A stretch of DNA of 64,000 nt from JBJKRF01 sp046704785 (GTDB lineage Bacteria > Chloroflexota > Anaerolineae > Anaerolineales > Villigracilaceae), in the NCBI GenBank assembly GCA_046704785.1, contig JBJKRF010000037.1:30018-94017 (forward strand). Direction: 5' to 3'. Made by a program: the position numbers and the translations under genes. Of this stretch, positions 8,775 to 16,262 are shown in pieces (position 1 is the stretch's first letter; each line of letters begins with the position of its first letter). The notes beneath the pieces are model-generated. The model searched no databases. It was not told the origin of the DNA and saw only the letters and a list, made by a program, of their open reading frames with translations.

Positions 8775-9770
8775 CTACCTGCTACCCTCACCTGCATAGT
8801 AGACCCAATAACGGGCGCTCCAAAACAGGAAGATCGTCACGATCAAGATCACGGCAAACAACAGCCAGGCAAGTGTCGATCCATAAGACATATTCTGATA
8901 AATGAAAAATGTTTTATACAAATACAAGTTGTAGAACATCGTTCTACCGCCAGGGTCACCTGTACCCTGGTTGACCACTAATGGAACAAGGAAATACTGA
9001 AACAGGTAAACGATCGACAGAACCAAATTATAGAAAATGACGGGAGAAATCATCGGGATCGTGACATTCCAGAAAGAAGCAAAGGTCCCCGCCCCATCCA
9101 CTTTAGCCGCATCATACAACTCGGTCGGCACGCCCTGAAGCCCCGCCAGAAAAATCAAGAACGCATTCCCAATTCCCCAAATCCCGTAAAGAACGTATGC
9201 CGGATAGACCCAGTTGATATCATTTGCCCAACCCGGCACATTGCCTTTGGGCACGCCCATGGCAATCAACATATGGTTAACCCATCCCGTCTCAGGATTA
9301 AGAACGCCGCCCCACAGAAAAACGCTGGCGACGAAAGGAATGATGTAAGGCATGTAGAAGAGAGAACGGAAGAGGTTCTGCCCCTTGAGGTGAGGGCTGT
9401 TTGCCAACAGGGCAAAGATCAACGGCACGATCAGGCCCACAGGGAGAGAAATCGCGCCAAACACAAGCGTAATCCATAAAGAGCCGAGATGGTTTCCTGA
9501 CAGACTCCACACTTGCGTATCACGAAGCAGAGCCGAATAGTTCGCCAACCCCACTAGCTTGGGTGCACTCAGGACACCGTCTGTAACGTTCAAGTCCATA
9601 AAAGTGAAGGCCAACGTCGCCAGGATTGGAATTAGTGTAAAAGCCAGAAAGCCAAAGATCCACGGCGAGAGGAAAAGCATGCCATTGCGATACTCACGTT
9701 TGGCATTTGGCCCCATCTTCCGGAGAGACCCAAGTGATGGTAATTCTGGCAGATGGGTTAGATTCTCCAT
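8775..9770 (-). CDS. Carbohydrate ABC transporter permease, MalF family
   Basis: A 331-residue permease with six predicted membrane helices; the first is near residues 32-54 (LSPWIFGFLAFTLIPILATL). The EAA loop LYDAAKVDGAGTFASFW is in the expected position before the last two helices. It is the partner of the MalG-type permease and follows the binding lipoprotein, the usual order for family 1 sugar importers. An AAGGAG site precedes the ATG by 8 bases. The imported sugar is likely a beta-linked oligosaccharide, judged only from the surrounding hydrolases and phosphorylases. Confidence 0.9.
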   Translation of the reverse strand: MENLTHLPELPSLGSLRKMGPNAKREYRNGMLFLSPWIFGFLAFTLIPILATLAFTFMDLNVTDGVLSAPKLVGLANYSALLRDTQVWSLSGNHLGSLWITLVFGAISLPVGLIVPLIFALLANSPHLKGQNLFRSLFYMPYIIPFVASVFLWGGVLNPETGWVNHMLIAMGVPKGNVPGWANDINWVYPAYVLYGIWGIGNAFLIFLAGLQGVPTELYDAAKVDGAGTFASFWNVTIPMISPVIFYNLVLSIVYLFQYFLVPLVVNQGTGDPGGRTMFYNLYLYKTFFIYQNMSYGSTLAWLLFAVILIVTIFLFWSARYWVYYAGEGSR

Positions 9771-9797
9771 ACAAGTTGCTCCTTATAGAGATGGATT

Positions 9798-9827
9798 GGC
9801 GGGCCAGGGTACAGAAACTGGCCCGCC
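9798..9827 (-). repeat. Hairpin between binding-protein and permease genes
   Basis: Arms GGCGGGCCAG and CTGGCCCGCC form a perfect 10-bp stem with a 10-base loop just after the binding-protein stop codon. Hairpins at this place commonly protect the binding-protein mRNA and lower permease expression; here that is inference from position. Confidence 0.55.
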
Positions 9828-9848
9828 ATGAGTATATCAGGAAACCTG

Positions 9849-11429
9849 TTACTTGTTGTAGATTGTGGTCAAATCACTTTCCAGTGTGCTGATCTCTTTG
9901 GTGAGATCGAGGCCACTGGTGGTGACCAACAGGTTACCGAAGGTGCTGTTGCGGTTCCAGGCATCGTTGAAGTTCGGTACGTAGCTTTCAGCGCTCGGAA
10001 CATCCGGGTACTGCAGGCCATCGACGAGAGTCTGATAGTTCTTGACCCACGGGAAGTTGGCCTGTGCAGCAGTCAGCCAAGCACCGCGCAGAGAACCAAT
10101 GGCCGGGACAGCGCCGTAAGCCGGCGGGTTGCCAGCGGAGCCAACGATCAGCTTCTGGACACCGGTGGTCTCCAGGTAAGCCAAAGCTGTGAAGGCTTCC
10201 TGCGGGTTCTTGGTGCTCTTCAGGATGCGGATGGTGTCGGCGTCGACACGGCCGCCCACCTTGCCGTTGTAGGTCGGCATGGCAGCGAAGTCCCAAGTCT
10301 TGACATCAGCCATACAGCAGGTGTACCAGGAGGGCTCAATGGTCATAGCGACCTTGCCGCTATTGAAGGTGTTGCCGGTGCCGAAGTCGGCGCTCTGCTC
10401 GACTGCGTTGTTGGCGATGAAGGGCTGATCGCCCCAAATGCCGTTATACATCCAGGTCCAGGAGTCAACCCAAGCCTGCGGAACCTTGGCCTGGTAGGAA
10501 CCCTGCGAACCGCCGGGCACCAGCTCGGTGCCGGCCTGCCAGAAAGCGCCCCAATATTCGGGCTGGTTCTCGAACACCCAGGAGAAACCGTACTGGACGA
10601 TCTGGGTCTTGTCGAAACCACTTTCGGTGGAGTTCTTGCCGTTGGCGTCAACGGTCAGCAGTTGGGCAACCTTCTGAACAGTGTCCCAGTTCCAATCGAC
10701 TTTCGAGCCGTCGGGCATGGTGTACTGATCGGGGATGCCGTTCGTGTAAGTGGCGGGCGGGTAGTTCAGGCCGGCCTGGTCGAACAGGGCAGTGTTGTAT
10801 TCCATCGCGGAAGGATACACGGCGAAGGGCAGGCCGAGACGCTCGGTGCCGTTACCGGAATCCTGGATGTACATGTTCTGCAGGCTCTGGTCGAAGACGC
10901 TGGTGTCGAAGTTGGCAGCCTGGATTTCCGGGTTGAGGTCGAGGTATTGGCCAGCGAAAGCGTTCGAACCGGCAAAACCCACCGGGCCGACGATGTCAGG
11001 GCCGTTGCCAGAGGCGATTTCGGTCGACAGGGTATCCTTAGCCGAGGCATACGGAATGACTTCCATGATCAGCTGGATCTTGTCCTGCGAGGCGTTGAAA
11101 TCGTCCACCACAGCCTGCTCGATCGGGAGCTGACCGGCATCGGTGCCGGTGCCCAGGCCGATGAACCAACGAATCTGGGTCTTGCCAGCTTCAGCGGTCG
11201 CCATCGGGTACGGAGTCAGAGTCGGGGTGGCGGAGGGCGCTGCGGTAGCAGCCGGGGCTGTTGTAGCGGCGGCAGGAGCCTGGGTCATCGCCGGAGCCTG
11301 CGTCATGGCAGGCGCTTGGGTCACCACTGGAGCGGTCGTAGGAGCAGCGGTCGGTGTGCTACCGCAGGCTGCGAGCAGCATGGAGACGACCATAACCAGC
11401 GTGACCAAGATGAACAAACTTTTCTTCAT
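9849..11429 (-). CDS. Extracellular sugar-binding lipoprotein of ABC importer
   Basis: A 526-residue family 1 solute-binding protein. The N-terminus MKKSLFILVTLVMVVSMLLA ends in a lipobox (LLAAC), so the mature Cys is lipid-anchored. A low-complexity linker rich in Ala, Pro, Thr and Gln with repeated APAMTQ units follows to about residue 75, typical of Chloroflexota lipoproteins. The binding domain then contains DDFNASQDKIQLIMEV, GNGPDIVGPVGFAGSN and a tryptophan-rich region (WNWDTVQ, YWGAFWQAG, SWTWMYNGIWG) consistent with stacking on sugar rings. It heads the transporter operon directly downstream of lacI, with an AGGAG ribosome site. The ligand is probably an oligosaccharide. Confidence 0.92.
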   Translation of the reverse strand: MKKSLFILVTLVMVVSMLLAACGSTPTAAPTTAPVVTQAPAMTQAPAMTQAPAAATTAPAATAAPSATPTLTPYPMATAEAGKTQIRWFIGLGTGTDAGQLPIEQAVVDDFNASQDKIQLIMEVIPYASAKDTLSTEIASGNGPDIVGPVGFAGSNAFAGQYLDLNPEIQAANFDTSVFDQSLQNMYIQDSGNGTERLGLPFAVYPSAMEYNTALFDQAGLNYPPATYTNGIPDQYTMPDGSKVDWNWDTVQKVAQLLTVDANGKNSTESGFDKTQIVQYGFSWVFENQPEYWGAFWQAGTELVPGGSQGSYQAKVPQAWVDSWTWMYNGIWGDQPFIANNAVEQSADFGTGNTFNSGKVAMTIEPSWYTCCMADVKTWDFAAMPTYNGKVGGRVDADTIRILKSTKNPQEAFTALAYLETTGVQKLIVGSAGNPPAYGAVPAIGSLRGAWLTAAQANFPWVKNYQTLVDGLQYPDVPSAESYVPNFNDAWNRNSTFGNLLVTTSGLDLTKEISTLESDLTTIYNK

Positions 11430-11510
11430 GGTGAGTTTCTCCTCTTAGAGTAGATAGAATTGAACTTGGTTATTTGTTGTGCAAATACGGCGTAAGTATC
11501 TTCTACTGCA

Positions 11511-11522
11511 ATCACCTCCTTA
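11511..11522 (-). promoter_or_regulatory. Consensus Shine-Dalgarno sequence stranded in the leader of the binding-protein gene
   Basis: On the minus strand, TAAGGAGGTGAT matches the anti-Shine-Dalgarno consensus, yet the binding-protein ATG is 82 bases further on and has its own AGGAG site. A frame starting at the overlapping GTG (11515) stays open for 29 codons and ends at a TGA overlapping the ATG. It may be a ribosome standby site or a leader peptide; neither is demonstrated. Confidence 0.4.
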
Positions 11523-11536
11523 CAAGAATGGCGTGC

Positions 11537-12559
11537 TCATGCATGGCAACCGCAAGAGCAACGCAGGACAACATCTGTAGGGAGCAAGGTCACGTTATGG
11601 ACAGGTGCTCCCTGGAGGATAGCAAATAAATTTTCTCCCGCGACGCGTCCGACAGCTTCCGTTGGGGCGCGCACCGTGGTCAGAGGAGGGGTCAAGAAAG
11701 CAGAGAGTTTTTGGTCGTCAAATCCAACAATGGAGATATCATCGGGGACACGGAGTCCTAATTCCTGAAAAGCAGTGAGAACGCCCACTGCTGCCTCATC
11801 ATCTCCGGTAAAAACGGCATCGAATAAAGGGGGATCGGACTCCAGAAAATTTTCCATCGCTTTGTAGGCAATTCCTCGCTCGAACTCACCATCCAGCACC
11901 AAACGGGGGTCAAAAGGAATTTGGTGTGCTTCGAGCGCCTCTTTATAGCCAAGTTCACGCCACTTCGAGTCTTCCTGATTGATGGGCCCATGCAGGAATA
12001 CAATGTGGCGCCTACCATGTACTTCGATCAAGTGATCGATCAGTTTGCGGGTTGCCGCTTTGTTTTCAACTGTGACATAAGGGATAGGAAGTTCTGCTGG
12101 GGGAGTGCGATGAATCAAAACAAGGGGAAAATTCTTTTCATACAATTGGCTTAACTGATTATCATCCAAACTATCTGCAAAAACCAAAAGACCATCCGTA
12201 TTATGTGGTCCAATCGGCGGTTGGTACTCGTTCTTGTCAATACTTGGGCGATAAGTTGCCACAATCAGATTATAACCGTTTTCCCTTACTGCGGACTCAA
12301 TGCCACTGAGCAATGGTCCGAAGAAATCATTGTGCATGTTCGTCAAGAGTAAGCCAATAACAAGCGTTTTATGAGTTGCCAGATGACGCGCCGCAGCATG
12401 TGGTACGTAATGCAAATCCCCCATCACCCTTTCAAGCCGTTCTGCGACTTCGTTCGAAACTGGTGCATTATGGTTAATATAGCGACTGACTGTTGCGACC
12501 GACACACGAGCTTCGCGGGCGACATCCCGTATGGTTACAGAACTGGACTTTTGTGTCAT
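11537..12559 (-). CDS. LacI family transcriptional regulator
   Basis: A 340-residue repressor. The start at 12559 gives MTQKSSSVTIRDVAREARVS, with the LacI helix-turn-helix (residues about 8-28, VATVSRYINHNAPVS) and hinge helix HAAARHLAT, followed by a periplasmic-binding-protein-like sugar domain (LLTNMHNDFFGPLLSGIE, FTGDDEAAVGVL, ISIVGFDD). A GTG at 12571 is possible but would leave only 2 bases after AAAGGA. Two adjoining copies of the palindrome TGTAACCGGTTACA-type lie directly in front of the gene, indicating autoregulation. It sits between the GH1 gene and the transporter operon and probably responds to an imported oligosaccharide. Confidence 0.93.
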   Translation of the reverse strand: MTQKSSSVTIRDVAREARVSVATVSRYINHNAPVSNEVAERLERVMGDLHYVPHAAARHLATHKTLVIGLLLTNMHNDFFGPLLSGIESAVRENGYNLIVATYRPSIDKNEYQPPIGPHNTDGLLVFADSLDDNQLSQLYEKNFPLVLIHRTPPAELPIPYVTVENKAATRKLIDHLIEVHGRRHIVFLHGPINQEDSKWRELGYKEALEAHQIPFDPRLVLDGEFERGIAYKAMENFLESDPPLFDAVFTGDDEAAVGVLTAFQELGLRVPDDISIVGFDDQKLSAFLTPPLTTVRAPTEAVGRVAGENLFAILQGAPVHNVTLLPTDVVLRCSCGCHA

Positions 12560-12577
12560 TGGGACGTGCACATCCTT

Positions 12578-12604
12578 TGTAACCGGTTACAGTAACCGGA
12601 TACA
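12578..12604 (-). promoter_or_regulatory. Tandem LacI-type operators in front of lacI
   Basis: TGTAACCGGTTACA (12578-12591) is a perfect 14-bp palindrome with a central CG, the form recognised by LacI proteins. It shares its last base with a second near-copy, AGTAACCGGATACA (12591-12604), differing at two positions. Both lie immediately downstream of the predicted -10 box, so bound repressor would block transcription start. The same perfect palindrome recurs at 26667-26680. Confidence 0.8.
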
Positions 12605-12632
12605 TTATGTCACAGCTAGTATTAAGAGTCAA
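12604..12632 (-). promoter_or_regulatory. Predicted sigma-70 promoter of lacI
   Basis: On the minus strand TTGACT (12632-12627) is followed after exactly 17 bases by CATAAT (12609-12604). Transcription would start inside the tandem operators. It may also serve the transporter genes downstream by read-through, since the gap after lacI is only about 107 bases. A short palindrome TGTAACTTACA at 12668-12678 lies upstream. Confidence 0.65.
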
Positions 12633-12710
12633 GATGAAAATCTTAAAATTTATGGGCAGTGCTGTGCTGTAACTTACAGGCTCTCTGGAAACCGGCGGAA
12701 TAAAGCAGAT

Positions 12711-14090
12711 TTATGCTCCCGGTAGTTCTACACGATTCTGGGCAATAACCGTTTTATACCAAAGGGCGCTATCCTTCAAAATCCGTTGTTGCGTTTCCAA
12801 GTCAACCCAGACAATCCCAAATCGTTGGACATAGCCCTGACTCCACTCGAAGTTATCCATCAGCGACCAGACAAAATACCCGGCCAGCGGTACGCCGAGT
12901 TGCATCGCCTGATGGGCCGCTGCGAAGTGATCGCGCAAGTAGTTCAAACGACGGGTATCTGCCACCCGACCCGAATGGTTTGGGCCATCCGAGAACGACG
13001 CGCCGTTTTCGGTGACGTACATTTTGGGCGGTTTGTAGTTGAAGTAAACCGTGGATAAGATACCGCTCAGCCCCGGCGGATAGATTTCCCAATTCATCTC
13101 AGTATAGTTGGTGTCGTTCCTTTCGGCTGGAAACAGAGTCTGCGGGTCGTTATCGGGAACAGAGGCCCGGGCCACATTGCGTTGGTAATAATTCACACCG
13201 ATGAAGTCGGTGGAAACTGCAATCGCGCGCATATCACCGTCTTCAACGAAGTCCAACCCGTGCGGGAGCCCCCCCGATCCTTTTATGTCATCCACGACAT
13301 CGCCTGGGTAGCCCCGTCCGTAGAGCGGATCCAAAAACCAGCGTTGCCACATTCCATCGCCCCGGCGAACAGCGTCACGGTCGGCAAAACTGTTCGAGGC
13401 GGGCATCGTCCAACCGATATTGAGCGCAATGCCCACTTCGGAGCCTGGGCTGTTTTGGCGAATAACGGGAACCGACCAGCCGTGCGACAACAACAGATAG
13501 TGCGCCGCGCGGACGGCAAGAGCCAGGTCTTTCAAACCGGGAGCATGAACGCCCGTGGAATATCCCAGCCAGGCGACAACCGCCGGTTCGTTATGCGTGA
13601 TCCAATGCTCGACCCGGTCGCCCAGGGCGCGGGTGACGACATCCACATAGTCGACAAAGGCCTCGGCGGTGGAACGCACCGCCCAGCCGCCCGCCTCCTC
13701 CAAAGTTTGGGGCAGGTCCCAGTGATTCAAGGTGACGAACGGTTCAATCCCGGCTTCGAGCAGACTATCGACGAGACGGGCGTAGAAATCGATCCCGGCC
13801 TGATTGACTTTTCCTCGCCCGGCAGGCAGGATGCGGGGAATCCCGATCGAGAAGCGGTAAGCTTTGAGCCCCAATTCTTTCATCAGGGCCACATCTTCCT
13901 GCCAGCGGTGGTAATGATCACAAGCGACATCCCCTGTATCACCATTAAGGATTTTGCCGGGCGTGTGAGTAAAGCGATCCCAGGTGGATTCGCCTTTTCC
14001 GTCTTCATTCCACGCGCCCTCGATTTGATAGGAGGCGGTTGCAGCGCCCCAGGCAAAATTTTCAGGGAACTTTAGAACGCTCTTTGTCAT
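12711..14090 (-). CDS. GH1 family beta-glucosidase
   Basis: A 459-residue glycoside hydrolase family 1 enzyme of normal length, cytoplasmic (no signal peptide). The start at 14090 (MTKSVLKFPENFAWGAATAS) has a GGAGA site 4 bases upstream and begins with the family N-terminal signature. The acid/base Glu is in THNEPAVV (residue 168) and the nucleophile in VTENGASF (residue 361). It would release glucose or another sugar from the non-reducing end of beta-linked oligosaccharides. It is the last gene of a series with GH94, GH3 and a mutarotase-like protein, supporting cello-oligosaccharide use; activity on beta-galactosides or fucosides is also possible in this family. Confidence 0.93.
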   Translation of the reverse strand: MTKSVLKFPENFAWGAATASYQIEGAWNEDGKGESTWDRFTHTPGKILNGDTGDVACDHYHRWQEDVALMKELGLKAYRFSIGIPRILPAGRGKVNQAGIDFYARLVDSLLEAGIEPFVTLNHWDLPQTLEEAGGWAVRSTAEAFVDYVDVVTRALGDRVEHWITHNEPAVVAWLGYSTGVHAPGLKDLALAVRAAHYLLLSHGWSVPVIRQNSPGSEVGIALNIGWTMPASNSFADRDAVRRGDGMWQRWFLDPLYGRGYPGDVVDDIKGSGGLPHGLDFVEDGDMRAIAVSTDFIGVNYYQRNVARASVPDNDPQTLFPAERNDTNYTEMNWEIYPPGLSGILSTVYFNYKPPKMYVTENGASFSDGPNHSGRVADTRRLNYLRDHFAAAHQAMQLGVPLAGYFVWSLMDNFEWSQGYVQRFGIVWVDLETQQRILKDSALWYKTVIAQNRVELPGA

Positions 14091-14151
14091 GGATTCTCCG
14101 AAATCTTCTGGGTCTTTGGGAATCGGCACGATAAAACTGACATCTACTCCC

Positions 14152-15084
14152 TTACCACGGGAGTTCCTCCAAAGAACCAATTTTCTGGTTTACCTCTTCA
14201 AACGATATGTTCTCTACAATTCCTGTAAGAAATTCCCAGTGCTCAACGTGCTCCACGGTTTCTCCGGGGGCCAGTTTTGCCAACGGGCCCAACGTTTCCA
14301 GTTCGAGCACGACATCATTGCAATAGGATTCGATGTTACATTGTCGGTCAATATGGGATTGTTGTGGCTGTGGCTTAAAACGCTTGACAAACAGAATGTC
14401 GCCCCGTTGGTGGGCAATCCAGCCCGCGGTGTTGAGATAGCCGAATTTACAGGGCGGCATCAAAGCCTGACTTTGGAACACGATGTGGTCATCGCTGATC
14501 TTCAGACGAGGATCATTCCAACGGGTGTAATTCCATAACACGAGATGACGGTTGGCATGCAGGTCAGCGTGCGGGTCATCCGGCGGGAAAACGCCAACCG
14601 TCTGTGGAAAAATGACCTTGCCCCCAAGCGGGAGTTGGGTCACCGCCCATGGCGCAAGTTCGATGCTTTGGCTGCCTTCGTTGGTGATTTGGTGTGTGAG
14701 GGTCAACGCAGGGCGTTCGGAATCGAATGCGATATGCATTTGCTTCCGAACGCCGGTTGAGGTTTCACGCACGCCGATCAGATCAACGGCCTGGGAAGTC
14801 TGCCGAATGGTTACGCCAGAATCGTCAGGGATATAGGTGCGTTGCGGAACTTCTGGCCCGTACCAGAGCCGGTGCCCGCCATAGATGTGATACACGCCGT
14901 TTGGCGTGTCCCAATGGACGTCGGGCAACTCGGCCAACAGGTTTTCGTCCCGCCCGGGCAGGCGCAGCCCCACAATCCGTGGGCCGGCTTCGCTCAAGAC
15001 ATCCAGCGAGAGTGTTTTCGTCTCGACCCGTTGGGCAGCGTGACCATGATAGTCAAATTCCACAACGGCTCCGAGATTATTCAT
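14152..15084 (-). CDS. Galactose-mutarotase-like (DUF4380-like) protein
   Basis: A 310-residue protein predicted to have an aldose-epimerase-like beta-sandwich: LSEAGPRIVGLRL near the start, YGGHRLWYGPEVPQ near residue 75, LTHQITNEG and APWAVTQLP. These resemble DUF4380-type proteins of unknown function with a mutarotase fold. The start at 15084 (MNNLGAVVEFDY) overlaps the preceding gene by 8 bases, indicating coupling. No signal peptide is seen. Context between a signal-less binding-protein homologue and GH1 suggests it acts on a sugar anomer or oligosaccharide in the cytoplasm; no catalytic activity can be assigned. Confidence 0.65.
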   Translation of the reverse strand: MNNLGAVVEFDYHGHAAQRVETKTLSLDVLSEAGPRIVGLRLPGRDENLLAELPDVHWDTPNGVYHIYGGHRLWYGPEVPQRTYIPDDSGVTIRQTSQAVDLIGVRETSTGVRKQMHIAFDSERPALTLTHQITNEGSQSIELAPWAVTQLPLGGKVIFPQTVGVFPPDDPHADLHANRHLVLWNYTRWNDPRLKISDDHIVFQSQALMPPCKFGYLNTAGWIAHQRGDILFVKRFKPQPQQSHIDRQCNIESYCNDVVLELETLGPLAKLAPGETVEHVEHWEFLTGIVENISFEEVNQKIGSLEELPW

Positions 15085-16252
15085 TTGCCAGCATATTATT
15101 GATATTTTGAGCCAGCGGCTCCAAATTTTCTTTGACGATATCGCGCACGTTGGTATTCGGATTGGCAAGAACTTCCTTCCAAATCTGTACCAACGTTGTC
15201 GCCAGACGCTCCTCAATCAGGCCCCACAGCCGCATCAGACGGAACGAACGCCCCTTTTGGAGGCCCTGACTGATAAACTCATGGATTGGGTCTGAAATTA
15301 AAGTACTGGAGGCCAGCACATCGAGACGCACCGGCCACAGGACACCTTTCCTGAAATAGGCTTCCTGTGCATAGGCGCCCGTTAGAAAACGTACGAGTTC
15401 GAGCGCTTCCCGCGGATGCAAAGTGTGTCGCCAGAGAACCAGATTGGAACCGCCGATGAAAGGTCGCCCAGGCGGGAAGGCAATTCCGCCTTGCTGCATG
15501 ACGGTTGGCTGGAGTCGCAGCCAGGGGCCGCTGATCGTAACGGGCACCTGACCATTCCAAAACAGGGCATCCGATTCCACATCATCCACTTCGTGATGCG
15601 CAGGGTCGACGAACTGGCCCAGTTCAAAGTAATGTGTGAATCCACTGATCGCTTCGGGCGCTGCGAACCTCACACTCTGACCTTCAGGATCGCCAAAATG
15701 TCCGTTGGCGCCCCAGACCCACGCAGCCGCATTGTGCAAAGTCATGCGTGTTTTGTGCGTCGGGAGCGCCAGCGGGCCTTGATGCGTTCTCTGTTGCAAA
15801 CGTTTCAACGTCTGCTTGAAAGCCTCAGGAGTGCTGAACGCCTTTTTCTCGTCGATACCGGCTTCCTTGAGCGCGTCCTTCCGGTAATACACGAAGCGCG
15901 TATCCGCCAGCCAGGGAACCGCCCACGTTTGGGGCATCCCCGCCAGGGAGGTTGTGCTCCAAAGTGGCTCAAGGAAAGCGTTTTGTCCGCCCAGCTTATC
16001 GATTTCCATCTGCGTGAAGGGGCGCAGGCTGTTCATCCCAACGAAGTCGCTCAACCAGGTCGAGCCAATCTCCGACACATCGAATCCATAACGGTAAATG
16101 CTGGATCGGGTAAGGTCAGACCAGGCGTCTTCCCAAGTCAATCGATGAATTTCTACGTGGATACCAGTCTGTTGTTCAAACTCCTGAATAGCCGGAGTAA
16201 CCAGATCCGGGGCATCAGGTGCAGCGATATGAGAAAAAGAAATCGTCGTCAT
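15077..16252 (-). CDS. ABC solute-binding-protein-like protein without signal peptide (copy C)
   Basis: A 391-residue relative of the products at 2573-3787 and 3810-5024. It keeps the shared landmarks: IHVEIHRLTWEDAW, DVSEIGSTWLSDFVGMNSLRP, VYYRKDAL and SNLVLWRHTLHPREA. The N-terminus MTTISFSHIAAPDAPD begins directly in the first beta strand with no export signal, and the gene lies 10 bases after the GH94 stop codon. It is coupled to the mutarotase-like gene by an 8-base overlap. The repeated pairing with cytoplasmic enzymes, not permeases, argues for an intracellular role such as sensing or carrying a sugar; that is inference. Confidence 0.74.
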   Translation of the reverse strand: MTTISFSHIAAPDAPDLVTPAIQEFEQQTGIHVEIHRLTWEDAWSDLTRSSIYRYGFDVSEIGSTWLSDFVGMNSLRPFTQMEIDKLGGQNAFLEPLWSTTSLAGMPQTWAVPWLADTRFVYYRKDALKEAGIDEKKAFSTPEAFKQTLKRLQQRTHQGPLALPTHKTRMTLHNAAAWVWGANGHFGDPEGQSVRFAAPEAISGFTHYFELGQFVDPAHHEVDDVESDALFWNGQVPVTISGPWLRLQPTVMQQGGIAFPPGRPFIGGSNLVLWRHTLHPREALELVRFLTGAYAQEAYFRKGVLWPVRLDVLASSTLISDPIHEFISQGLQKGRSFRLMRLWGLIEERLATTLVQIWKEVLANPNTNVRDIVKENLEPLAQNINNMLANE

Positions 16253-16262
16253 CAGAGTCTTC

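Noticed and set aside
11265..11345. Tandem repeat region as a CRISPR or VNTR locus
   Set aside because: The repeats are short in-frame APAMTQ-type codon repeats within a lipoprotein linker, not spacers.
9828..11453. 541-residue plus-strand frame opposite the sugar-binding lipoprotein
   Set aside because: It is the complement of the binding-protein gene, whose lipoprotein signal and family motifs are clear.
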